Below the pieces are notes generated by a model that was not told where the DNA came from, did not search any database, and saw only the letters and a list, made by a program, of their open reading frames with translations. Positions 1-6,560 of a stretch of DNA of 9,520 nt are shown in pieces. Made by a program: the position numbers and the translations under genes. The DNA comes from Sediminibacterium sp. Lineage in GTDB: Bacteria > Bacteroidota > Bacteroidia > Chitinophagales > Chitinophagaceae. How positions within the stretch are numbered: the stretch's first letter is position 1; every line of letters starts with the position of its first letter. The stretch covers positions 1 through 9,520 of the forward strand of contig JAGNTI010000044.1 in NCBI GenBank assembly GCA_017987615.1, read 5' to 3'.

Positions 1-668
1 TTTCAACTGACGAAGTATATGGAAGCTTAGGCAAAGAAGGTTTGTTTAAAGAAACAACGCCTTACGATCCAAACTCACCATACTCTGCAAGTAAAGCAGC
101 GAGTGATCATTTTGTGCGTGCCTACGGTGAAACCTATCACTTACCCATTGTGGTTTCTAACTGTTCTAACAATTACGGCCCTAACCATTTTCCTGAAAAA
201 TTAATTCCTTTATTCATTCATAATATCATCAATAAAAAAGCGCTTCCGGTATACGGAGATGGCCTCTACACACGTGATTGGCTGTATGTCATTGATCATG
301 CGCGCGCTATTGATTTGATATTTCATGAAGGTAAAAAAGGAGACACCTACAATATTGGTGGCTTTAATGAGTGGACAAATATTGACCTTGTTAAATTACT
401 CTGTGCTCAAATGGATGAAAAATTAGGTCGTGCAAAAGGAGAGAGCGAACAGCTCATTACCTATGTAAAAGACCGTCCAGGACATGATCGCCGTTACGCG
501 ATTGATGCAACAAAATTAAATAAAGAATTGGGATGGAGCCCATCGGTTACTTTTGAACAAGGACTTGCTGCAACCATCGATTGGTATTTGCAAAACACCG
601 CTTGGTTAGAAAATGTAACAAGCGGCACCTACCAAACTTACTATAACCAAATGTATACGAACAGATAA
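1..668 (+). CDS. rfbB: dTDP-glucose 4,6-dehydratase, 3' part (5' end outside window)
   Basis: Cytoplasmic short-chain dehydrogenase/reductase family enzyme that converts dTDP-glucose to dTDP-4-keto-6-deoxyglucose using bound NAD, the second step of dTDP-rhamnose synthesis. Reading frame 3 is open from the window edge. It begins with the STDEVYG motif (nt 3-23), whose Thr-Asp-Glu are the family's catalytic residues. The YSASK motif (nt 81-95) supplies the catalytic Tyr and Lys. Further family hallmarks are NCSNNYGP, the FPEKLIPL stretch, RDWLYV and a late [11 protein letters not shown] block. About 221 residues are visible of a usual length near 350, so roughly the first third is missing. A TTG at nt 42 is not the real start, because the catalytic TDE motif lies upstream of it. 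The stop codon overlaps the rfbC ATG by one base (TAATG), which indicates one operon and probable translational coupling. The assignment is very secure. Confidence 0.97.
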   Translation, partial: STDEVYGSLGKEGLFKETTPYDPNSPYSASKAASDHFVRAYGETYHLPIVVSNCSNNYGPNHFPEKLIPLFIHNIINKKALPVYGDGLYTRDWLYVIDHARAIDLIFHEGKKGDTYNIGGFNEWTNIDLVKLLCAQMDEKLGRAKGESEQLITYVKDRPGHDRRYAIDATKLNKELGWSPSVTFEQGLAATIDWYLQNTAWLENVTSGTYQTYYNQMYTNR

Positions 669-1219
669 TGAGAATTGAGCAAACGCCATTAGTTGATTGT
701 TTTATCGTTCATGAAAAAGTGCATGGCGATGCAAGAGGTTATTTTATAGAAACGTTCAATCAGCGTGATTTTAATGCAGCTTCAGGCCTCGATATTTTGT
801 TTGTTCAAGACAACCAATCAAGGTCTAGTAAGGGTGTATTAAGAGGGCTTCATATGCAAAGAGGCGCATCCGCACAAGCAAAGCTGGTAAGGGTTTTAGA
901 AGGATCGGTACTTGATATTGCCGTTGATTTAAGAAAAGGTTCTCCTAGTTTTGGACAACATTACGCCATTGAATTAACTGCCGATAACCACAAACAATTT
1001 TTTGTACCTGCAGGATTTGCGCACGGTTTTGTGGTGCTCAGTGATGCAGCTACTTTCTTTTACAAGGTGGATAAATTTTATGAGCCTGGTAACGAAGTGG
1101 GTATCATGTACAACGACAAGGATTTAAACATCGACTGGAAATTAGCAGACAGTGAAATTATATTGTCTGAAAAAGATAAAACACTCGGAAGCTTTGCAGA
1201 CTATGCAGCTTCTTTATAA
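668..1219 (+). CDS. rfbC: dTDP-4-dehydrorhamnose 3,5-epimerase
   Basis: Cytoplasmic cupin-fold epimerase (RmlC family) that inverts C3 and C5 of dTDP-4-keto-6-deoxyglucose, giving dTDP-4-keto-L-rhamnose. The 183 residues match the family's usual length. Visible hallmarks are DARGYFIETF (21-30), QDNQSRSSKGVLRGLH (47-62) with the proposed catalytic base His62, a PAGFAHGF strand (114-121), Tyr132 in FFYK as the expected general acid, and LSEKD (166-170), whose Asp170 would pair with the His. The ATG overlaps the rfbB stop by one base, and rfbA follows after 15 bases, so the three genes form one operon. The intermediate also feeds some other dTDP-6-deoxysugars, so rhamnose as the end product is inferred from the family and from its neighbours. 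Confidence 0.97.
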   Translation: MRIEQTPLVDCFIVHEKVHGDARGYFIETFNQRDFNAASGLDILFVQDNQSRSSKGVLRGLHMQRGASAQAKLVRVLEGSVLDIAVDLRKGSPSFGQHYAIELTADNHKQFFVPAGFAHGFVVLSDAATFFYKVDKFYEPGNEVGIMYNDKDLNIDWKLADSEIILSEKDKTLGSFADYAASL

Positions 1220-1234
1220 ATTAAATAGTACATC

Positions 1235-2095
1235 ATGAAAGGTATCATATTAGCAGGTGGATCAGGCACAAGACTCTATCCAATTACAAAAGGAATTAGT
1301 AAGCAGTTAATGCCTATCTATGATAAGCCTATGATATATTATCCGCTATCTATTTTAATGTTAGCGGGCATTAAAGAAATTTTAATTATTACTACACCTG
1401 AAGACAGTGTGCAGTTTCAGCGTTTGCTAGAAGATGGTTCTGAACTAGGTTGTAAATTTTCTTACGCGGTTCAGGAAAAACCAAATGGCCTTGCACAAGC
1501 TTTTGTTATTGGTGCTGATTTTATTGGTAACGATAAAGTGGCGCTAGTACTTGGTGATAATATTTTTTATGGCGCCGGCTTTAGTAAGCTCGTGCAATCA
1601 TTTAACAACATTGAGGGTGCTGCCGTATTTGCATACGAAGTAAATGATCCAGAGCGTTATGGTGTGGTTGAATTTGACGAAAACAAAAAAGCTATTTCTA
1701 TCGAAGAAAAACCTACGCAGCCAAAATCAAATTATGCGGTGCCAGGTTTATATTTTTATGACAATGACGTTGTAGAAATTGCAAAAAATATTGAGCCTTC
1801 TGCTAGGGGCGAATATGAAATCACTACGGTTAATAACGAATATTTACAAAGAGGCACTTTACAAGTGGGTATCATGAACCGTGGTACTGCTTGGCTTGAT
1901 ACAGGCACTTTTGACTCTTTAAGTGACGCTTGCGAGTTTGTAAGGGTTATTGAAAAGCGCCAAAGCCAAAAAATAGGCTGTATTGAAGAAGTTGCTTACC
2001 GAATGGGCTTTATTGACCGTGACCAGCTCTTAAAACTGGCTGCCAAGTACGAGAAAAGTGGCTACGGACAGTACTTAAAAGGAATAAAAGGATAG
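1235..2095 (+). CDS. rfbA: glucose-1-phosphate thymidylyltransferase
   Basis: Nucleotidyltransferase (RmlA family, cytoplasmic) that joins glucose-1-phosphate and dTTP to give dTDP-glucose and pyrophosphate, the first and feedback-controlled step of the dTDP-sugar pathway. The 286 residues are full length. The N-terminal GGSGTR loop (8-13) with ISKQLMP (21-27) binds nucleotide and phosphate. [11 protein letters not shown] (80-90) and LGDNIFYG (106-113, metal-binding Asp108) are standard, followed by RYGVVEFD (141-148), EEKP (157-160), RGEYEIT (191-197) and WLDTGT (220-225). The ATG at 1235 lies directly before the nucleotide-binding strand, so no other start is plausible. It is the last sugar gene of the operon. 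Only 35 bases separate it from the following regulator and I see no terminator there, so transcription may continue into that gene. Confidence 0.97.
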   Translation: MKGIILAGGSGTRLYPITKGISKQLMPIYDKPMIYYPLSILMLAGIKEILIITTPEDSVQFQRLLEDGSELGCKFSYAVQEKPNGLAQAFVIGADFIGNDKVALVLGDNIFYGAGFSKLVQSFNNIEGAAVFAYEVNDPERYGVVEFDENKKAISIEEKPTQPKSNYAVPGLYFYDNDVVEIAKNIEPSARGEYEITTVNNEYLQRGTLQVGIMNRGTAWLDTGTFDSLSDACEFVRVIEKRQSQKIGCIEEVAYRMGFIDRDQLLKLAAKYEKSGYGQYLKGIKG

Positions 2096-2096
2096 T

Positions 2097-2105
2097 TTAA
2101 ACAAA
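2097..2105 (+). promoter_or_regulatory. TTAAACAAA box upstream of the regulator gene
   Basis: The 9-mer TTAAACAAA lies 25 bases before the ATG of the MerR-type regulator, inside an 8-base palindrome GTTTAAAC (2095-2102). The same 9-mer occurs four times, in both orientations, in the promoter region of the downstream sigma gene. I infer a possible autoregulatory operator. The support is modest: the motif is AT-rich, and two copies also occur by chance inside coding regions (41-49 and 7976-7984). Confidence 0.35.
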
Positions 2106-2130
2106 TTGCCGGACTTGTTGTTATAAGGGC

Positions 2131-3012
2131 ATGGATGCATTTACCATTAAAGATTTAGAGAACCTTTCAGGGATTAAAGCCCATACCATTCGTATATGGG
2201 AACAGCGGTATAATTTCTTGAATCCTTCAAGAACGGATACCAATATCCGCTATTATTCCAATGAAGAGCTTATCACGCTTTTAAATATTGCCCTACTTAA
2301 CAAGTATGGTTATAAAATATCTCACATCGATAAGATGGAGCCTATCGAAATGAAGGAAAGAATTCTTTCATTAACCCAATCAGAAGCGCAACTTGAAAGA
2401 ATTGTAAATGAACTAATTGAGTGCATGGTGGATCTTCGTATCGAAGATTTTGAATCGGTACTTGATTTTCAAATTGCAAGTAAGGGTATCGAAAAAACAA
2501 TTACACAAATTATTTTCCCATTCCTCGAAAGAATAGGTATACTGTGGGTTACAAGCCGTGTTAATCCAGCGCAGGAGCACCTTGTAACCAATATTATTAG
2601 ACAAAAATTAATTGTAGGAATCGAAAAAACTGTGCCAACATTACAAGCAAGTGCAACCGCACTTTTATTTTTACCAGAGGGTGAACACCATGAGCTTGGT
2701 ATTTTATTCATGTATTATTTATTAAAAAGTCGCGGCGTAAAAGTGTTGTACTTAGGTGCCAATGTTCCTATGCGTGACGTTGTGTATGTTGCTGATTTAA
2801 AAGGACCTTCATTCTTATATACCCACCTCACATCGGTGGCTAGCAACTTTAATTTTGAGAAGTTTTTAGGTAAAGTAGGCGCTACCATGTCTAATTACTC
2901 GGTGGTTGTTTCTGGATTATTAACCCAGAGTTACAAAAAAACTATTCCTGCTAACGTTAATTTAAAGCGTTCATTACCCGAAGTGATGGACTATTTGGGT
3001 AAGATAGCTTAG
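2131..3012 (+). CDS. MerR-family regulator with cobalamin-binding domain (CarH/LitR-like)
   Basis: Predicted cytoplasmic transcription repressor that senses light or B12 through bound adenosylcobalamin. The 293 residues are close to the usual CarH length. An N-terminal MerR winged helix-turn-helix (about 1-70) contains IKAHTIRIWEQRY and the IRYYSNEEL wing. A helical-bundle region (about 85-165) carries W139 and E149-H150, an exact W-x9-EH signature. The C-terminal Rossmann-like domain (about 174-293) carries E185-x-H187-x-x-G190, in which His187 would be the lower cobalt ligand. Seen directly: the domain order and both motifs. Known of the family: dark tetramers bind operators and light breaks them up. 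Inferred: this protein represses the following sigma/carotenoid genes. Odd: the residue after W139 is Val140, where Thermus CarH has the His that ligates cobalt after light exposure. The start ATG has only a weak purine run (AAGGG) right before it. It may be read from the rfb operon or from its own promoter. Confidence 0.9.
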   Translation: MDAFTIKDLENLSGIKAHTIRIWEQRYNFLNPSRTDTNIRYYSNEELITLLNIALLNKYGYKISHIDKMEPIEMKERILSLTQSEAQLERIVNELIECMVDLRIEDFESVLDFQIASKGIEKTITQIIFPFLERIGILWVTSRVNPAQEHLVTNIIRQKLIVGIEKTVPTLQASATALLFLPEGEHHELGILFMYYLLKSRGVKVLYLGANVPMRDVVYVADLKGPSFLYTHLTSVASNFNFEKFLGKVGATMSNYSVVVSGLLTQSYKKTIPANVNLKRSLPEVMDYLGKIA

Positions 3013-3045
3013 TCAAAAAACACTAATTTAACCAACCATATTACG

Positions 3046-3077
3046 TAAGGAGCTGATTTTCAGCTCCTTATTTGTTT
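3046..3077 (+). terminator. Rho-independent terminator after the MerR-type regulator
   Basis: A perfect 11-bp inverted repeat (TAAGGAGCTGA, 3046-3056, pairing with 3060-3070) with a three-base loop TTT is followed by TTTGTTT. It begins 33 bases after the regulator stop codon. It should end the rfb/regulator transcript and insulate the sigma/crt operon. Its T-rich tail merges into the first TTTGTTTAA box of the next promoter region. Confidence 0.87.
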
Positions 3078-3104
3078 AATATTTATTTAAAAAAATTAAA
3101 CAAA
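3071..3104. repeat. Inverted repeat 1: TTTGTTTAAT / ATTAAACAAA (candidate operator)
   Basis: A perfect 10-bp inverted repeat with arms 3071-3080 and 3095-3104 and a 14-base AT-only spacer. It lies just upstream of the predicted -33 element of the sigma-gene promoter. The arms match those of a second inverted repeat about 55 bases downstream. I infer a protein-binding site, most likely for the adjacent MerR/cobalamin regulator, though local AT-richness weakens the case. Confidence 0.5.
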
Positions 3105-3109
3105 ATTGA

Positions 3110-3139
3110 TTGCGGGAACCTTTTCTTTGTTTAACTTTG
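3110..3139 (+). promoter_or_regulatory. Bacteroidota-type promoter for the sigma/crt operon
   Basis: TTG (3110-3112), a 19-base spacer and TAACTTTG (3132-3139) fit the Bacteroidota housekeeping consensus TTG-N17-23-TAnnTTTG. The start of transcription would fall near 3145-3148, leaving a leader of only about 13-16 bases before the ATG at 3161. The -7 element overlaps the left arm of inverted repeat 2, so a protein bound there would block initiation. A GGGAACC patch (3114-3120) inside the spacer resembles ECF -35 elements. Confidence 0.7.
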
Positions 3140-3160
3140 ATTTTATAAAAATTAAACAAA
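3126..3160. repeat. Inverted repeat 2: TTTGTTTAA / TTAAACAAA over the -7 element (candidate operator)
   Basis: Perfect 9-bp arms lie at 3126-3134 and 3152-3160 with a 17-base spacer. The left arm overlaps the TAACTTTG element and the right arm ends at the sigma start codon, so the repeat spans the predicted transcription start. The placement suits a repressor operator. Spacing and arms nearly copy inverted repeat 1. Confidence 0.55.
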
Positions 3161-3661
3161 ATGTCTACCCCCGAATTCAACGAACTCATCATCAACAACA
3201 CGACATTTCTAAAGCCTTTCGCTTTTACGCTTACTCGTGATAACGAGTCAGCGAAAGATTTGGTGCAGGAAACACTGTTTAGAGCACTTGCCAATAGGGA
3301 CAAATACAATGTAGGCACCAATATTAAAGCTTGGTTGTATACGATTATGCGTAACATCTTTATCAATGATTACCGCAAAAAATCTAAGCAAGCCACTGTT
3401 TTTGATAATACACCCAACGATTTTTTAATCGACAACAACCAAACATCTGTTAGTAATGAAGCGGTTGCAAAACTTAATTTAAAAGAAGTACAAGAAGCCA
3501 TTCATAGCTTACCTATCATTTTTAAAAATCCTTTTCTGTTATATTTTGATGGGTATAAATACCATGAAATTGCTGATATGTTAAATGAGCCGCTCGGTAC
3601 CATCAAAAGCAGAATTCACTTTGCGCGTAAGCTGCTAAAAAATCAGTTGCACCGCTACTAA
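3161..3661 (+). CDS. ECF-type RNA polymerase sigma factor
   Basis: A 166-residue group 4 sigma factor containing only regions 2 and 4. Sigma2 (about 16-75) includes the ESAKDLVQETLFRA helix that contacts core polymerase, then NIKAWLYTIMRNIFINDYRK, typical of -10 recognition. Sigma4 (about 107-160) holds YHEIADMLNEPLGTIKSRIHFARK, the helix-turn-helix for the -35 element. The length is normal for an ECF factor. No anti-sigma gene lies next to it: upstream is a terminator and the cobalamin-domain regulator, and downstream is crtI after 23 bases. Its activity is therefore probably set by transcription. The arrangement resembles LitR-LitS in Streptomyces and the CarH/CarQ light circuits of Myxococcus, although I cannot show orthology. 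It is probably co-transcribed with the crt genes and may also activate distant light- or stress-response genes. Confidence 0.93.
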   Translation: MSTPEFNELIINNTTFLKPFAFTLTRDNESAKDLVQETLFRALANRDKYNVGTNIKAWLYTIMRNIFINDYRKKSKQATVFDNTPNDFLIDNNQTSVSNEAVAKLNLKEVQEAIHSLPIIFKNPFLLYFDGYKYHEIADMLNEPLGTIKSRIHFARKLLKNQLHRY

Positions 3662-3684
3662 TTTTTGCTTAATTTCATTGGACT

Positions 3685-5178
3685 TTGAAACAATCCGTTA
3701 TTATTATTGGAAGCGGCTTTGCCGGCTTGTCTGCTGCGTCATTTATGGCCAAAGCAGGCTGGGATGTTACTGTATTAGAAAAACATGAGATGCCAGGCGG
3801 AAGGGCCAGAAGATATAAGGCCCAAGGTTTTACATTTGATATGGGCCCAAGTTGGTACTGGATGCCCGATGTTTTTGAACGTTTTTTTAATCAGTTTAAT
3901 AAGAAGGTTTCCGATTATTACAAGCTTATACGACTAGACCCTTCTTACCGTGTATACTGGCCTGATGGTCCTGTAGATATACCTGCAAATTACAATGAGC
4001 TTAAAGTTTTATTTGAAAAAATTGAACCAGGCGCTGGCGCTCAACTCGATTTATTTTTAGCAGAAGCAGCGTACAAATATGAAGTAGGCATTAACAAGCT
4101 CGTGCATAAACCTAGTCAATCTTTAACTGAATTTATAGATTGGGAATTAATAAAAGGGATTTTTAAACTTGATGTTTTCACGTCTATTAAAAAGCACGTT
4201 GCCAAACATTTTACAAATCCAAAACTGCGCGAACTCATGGAGTTTCCTGTTTTGTTTTTAGGTGCTTTACCAGAACATACACCTGCACTTTATTCGCTCA
4301 TGAATTACGCCGACATTAAAGGCGGAACTTGGTACCCATCTACCGGCATGTACAATATTGTTGAGGGCATGTATGATTTAGCATTGTCTCTAGGCGTAAA
4401 ATTTAAATTTGAGCACGAAGTAAGTTCTATTGAGGTTGAAAATAAAATAGCTACGCGCGTTTGTACGAGCAAAGGAAATTTTGAAGCAGACGTTATTATT
4501 GGTGGTGCCGATTATCACCACATCGAAACAGCGCTACTACCTGCTGCTGCTCAGTCTTACAGCGCTGCTTATTGGGATTCGCGCGTAATGGCACCTAGTT
4601 GTCTCATTTATTATATTGGACTGAATAAAAAATTAGCAGGCGCTCGGCACCATACTCTATTTTTTGATACTTCATTTGAAGTACATGGCGCCGAAATTTA
4701 TACCACAAAAACATGGCCCACAGATCCACTCTTTTATATGAGTGTAACATCTGTAACTGATGCTACATCTGCACCAGAGGGGCATGAAAATATATTTTTA
4801 TTAATGCCAGTGGCAACTGGTTTAGCAGGGGATACAGAAGAAGTACGTGAAAAATATTTAGACCAAATGTTAACCCGTATCGAAAAGAGGCTGGGTCAGT
4901 CTGTAAAAGATGCTATTGTATATAAACGCTCTTTTGCACAATCTGATTTTATGTTTGATTACCATGCTTTTAAAGGGAATGCGTATGGTCTTGCTAACAC
5001 GTTAATGCAAACAGCTGTTTTAAAACCAAGCTGTCGTAGTAAAAAAGTAAAAAATTTATTTTACACCGGACAGCTAACTGTTCCGGGGCCAGGTGTGCCA
5101 CCAAGTTTGATAAGTGGGGAAGTGGTAGCTGGTCAAGTTGTAAAACATTATTCAACAATTAAAAACAAACAACTATGA
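3685..5178 (+). CDS. crtI: Phytoene desaturase (lycopene-forming)
   Basis: FAD-dependent, membrane-associated desaturase that turns 15-cis-phytoene into lycopene. The 497 residues match the family. The N-terminal dinucleotide fold reads GSGFAG (9-14) with the ribose-binding Glu32, followed by GGRAR (38-42). The C-terminal FAD signature (about 460-482) has YTGQLTVPGPGVPPSLISG, the CrtI form rather than the CrtD form. The start is a TTG: an in-frame stop lies at 3670-3672, no ATG or GTG falls between it and the Rossmann strand, and TTG at 3685 places the GxGxxG motif at the usual distance. No clear Shine-Dalgarno is visible. The gene begins 23 bases after the sigma factor and overlaps crtB by ATGA. 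The number of desaturation steps is inferred from the downstream cyclase, which needs lycopene-like ends. Confidence 0.95.
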   Translation: MKQSVIIIGSGFAGLSAASFMAKAGWDVTVLEKHEMPGGRARRYKAQGFTFDMGPSWYWMPDVFERFFNQFNKKVSDYYKLIRLDPSYRVYWPDGPVDIPANYNELKVLFEKIEPGAGAQLDLFLAEAAYKYEVGINKLVHKPSQSLTEFIDWELIKGIFKLDVFTSIKKHVAKHFTNPKLRELMEFPVLFLGALPEHTPALYSLMNYADIKGGTWYPSTGMYNIVEGMYDLALSLGVKFKFEHEVSSIEVENKIATRVCTSKGNFEADVIIGGADYHHIETALLPAAAQSYSAAYWDSRVMAPSCLIYYIGLNKKLAGARHHTLFFDTSFEVHGAEIYTTKTWPTDPLFYMSVTSVTDATSAPEGHENIFLLMPVATGLAGDTEEVREKYLDQMLTRIEKRLGQSVKDAIVYKRSFAQSDFMFDYHAFKGNAYGLANTLMQTAVLKPSCRSKKVKNLFYTGQLTVPGPGVPPSLISGEVVAGQVVKHYSTIKNKQL

Positions 5179-6011
5179 TGAACCTGTTTCATGAAGTGAG
5201 TCAGGATTGTAGTAGAATAACGACCGAGAAGTATAGCACCAGCTTTTCATCGGCCATTAAATTGTTGCACAAAGACTTACGTACTCCCATTTGTAATATA
5301 TACGGCTTTGTTCGTTTTGCGGACGAAATCGTAGACACTTTTCATGGATTTGATAAAGCGCTTTTATTTGAGGAATTTAAAAAAGCAACCTACGATGCCA
5401 TCGAAAGAGGCATTAGTTTAAATCCAATACTACATAGCTTTCAAATGACCGTTAACCAGTACGGTATAGACCATGCACTCATCGATGCATTCTTGTATAG
5501 CATGGAACTTGATTTAGGAAAACATACTTACGATAGAGCTGGTTACGAAACTTATATTTACGGCAGTGCCGAAGTAGTAGGTCTAATGTGTTTGTATATT
5601 TTTTGTGAAGGCAATCAGGCGCAGTATGATGCTTTAAAGCCTGCTGCTAAAAGTTTAGGATCTGCATTTCAAAAAGTTAATTTTTTGCGTGACGTTAAAG
5701 CAGATTTTGAAGGACTAGACCGTATGTATTTTCCGGATTGTGATTTTACCAATTTTACCCAGGCAGATAAATTAGCCATCGAGCAGGATATTCAAAAAGA
5801 TTTTGATGAAGCGTACGCGGGCATTTTACATTTACCCATTAAAGCTAGATTTGGTGTGTATGTTGCCTATAAATATTACCTCTCTTTATTTAAAAAAATA
5901 CAGCGCCTAGAGCCTGCACATATTTTAGAATCACGTGTGCGTATTCCAGATTACGGAAAGGCTTTTATACTTGCAAAAGCGGGCATTAGAAGTCAATTAA
6001 ATATTTTATAA
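5175..6011 (+). CDS. crtB: Phytoene synthase
   Basis: Condenses two geranylgeranyl diphosphates, via prephytoene diphosphate, into phytoene, the first committed carotenoid step. The 278-residue all-helical squalene/phytoene synthase shows both Asp-rich magnesium/diphosphate motifs: DEIVD (50-54) in YGFVRFADEIVD, and NFLRDVKAD (169-177). GSAEVVGLMCL (130-140) is also typical. The ATG at 5175 overlaps the crtI stop as ATGA. A second ATG follows at 5178, so the protein may begin one residue later. The size is at the short end for bacterial CrtB but normal in Bacteroidota. It acts at the membrane face with CrtI. Its substrate must come from a GGPP synthase (crtE) outside this window. Confidence 0.96.
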   Translation: MMNLFHEVSQDCSRITTEKYSTSFSSAIKLLHKDLRTPICNIYGFVRFADEIVDTFHGFDKALLFEEFKKATYDAIERGISLNPILHSFQMTVNQYGIDHALIDAFLYSMELDLGKHTYDRAGYETYIYGSAEVVGLMCLYIFCEGNQAQYDALKPAAKSLGSAFQKVNFLRDVKADFEGLDRMYFPDCDFTNFTQADKLAIEQDIQKDFDEAYAGILHLPIKARFGVYVAYKYYLSLFKKIQRLEPAHILESRVRIPDYGKAFILAKAGIRSQLNIL

Positions 6012-6020
6012 AGAGCACTT

Positions 6021-6560
6021 ATGTTAGAAGAAGTAGTGCTTGTAAATGAAAAAGACGAAGCCCTGGGCACCATGGAAAAAATGGCGGCCCACGAAAAGGC
6101 GGTACTTCATAGGGCATTTAGTGTTTTTGTTTTTAATACAAGCGGTGATCTGTTAATGCAACAGCGCGCGCATAGTAAATACCATAGTGGTGGGCTTTGG
6201 ACCAATACCTGTTGTAGTCATCCAAGACCTAACGAAGATGTTGCGGACGCAGCTTACAGAAGGTTACAAGAAGAAATGGGTTTTACAACAAGCCTCACCA
6301 AAGCATTTGACTTTACGTATAAAGCAGCATTTGATAACGGATTAACAGAGCATGAGTTTGATCATGTGTTTACTGGGGTCTATGAAGGTCCCGTGCATTT
6401 TAATCCAAACGAAGTGGCTGCTTATGTATTTATGACAGAGAAAGAATTAGAGGAACAGATTCAGGAAACGCCAGAACGTTTTACAGCATGGTTTCATATC
6501 GCTTATCCTACATTAAAAGCATGGATGGCAGATCCGCAAAATAAAATACATGCAGCCTAA
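6021..6560 (+). CDS. idi: Isopentenyl-diphosphate delta-isomerase, type 1
   Basis: Cytoplasmic Nudix-fold enzyme that interconverts IPP and DMAPP, the starter for prenyl chain building. The 179 residues match type 1 enzymes. By comparison with E. coli Idi, the metal-binding His residues are His24 (AAHE), His30 (LHRAF) and His67, the catalytic Cys is Cys65 in TNTCCSHP, and the acidic pair is Glu110/Glu112 in TEHEFDHVF. The Nudix helix reads AAYRRLQEEMGF. The ATG is nine bases after the crtB stop, and the 3' end overlaps the next gene by 11 bases. Its presence inside a crt operon suggests it raises precursor supply whenever pigment is induced. Confidence 0.95.
   Translation: MLEEVVLVNEKDEALGTMEKMAAHEKAVLHRAFSVFVFNTSGDLLMQQRAHSKYHSGGLWTNTCCSHPRPNEDVADAAYRRLQEEMGFTTSLTKAFDFTYKAAFDNGLTEHEFDHVFTGVYEGPVHFNPNEVAAYVFMTEKELEEQIQETPERFTAWFHIAYPTLKAWMADPQNKIHAA

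Larger units (their letters stand above)
3091..3162 (+). repeat. 16-bp direct repeat AAAAATTAAACAAAAT, two copies 56 bp apart
   Basis: Identical 16-base copies occupy 3091-3106 and 3147-3162. The second runs into the ATG of the sigma gene, supplying its A and T. Each copy contains the right arm of one of the two inverted repeats, so the promoter looks like a duplicated operator unit. Exact identity over 16 bases is directly visible; a regulatory role is inferred. Confidence 0.65.

Noticed and set aside
41..49. TTTGTTTAA copy inside rfbB as an operator
   Set aside because: It lies in coding sequence for conserved residues, is isolated, and is not near a promoter; it is probably a chance occurrence.
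2413..2711. Two overlapping minus-strand open frames inside the MerR-type regulator gene
   Set aside because: They are antisense to a clearly coding gene, have no recognisable domains and no start context of their own.
3076..3366. Minus-strand open frame spanning the sigma promoter and sigma gene start
   Set aside because: It is antisense to the sigma2 region and across the AT-rich promoter; the translation shows no family pattern.
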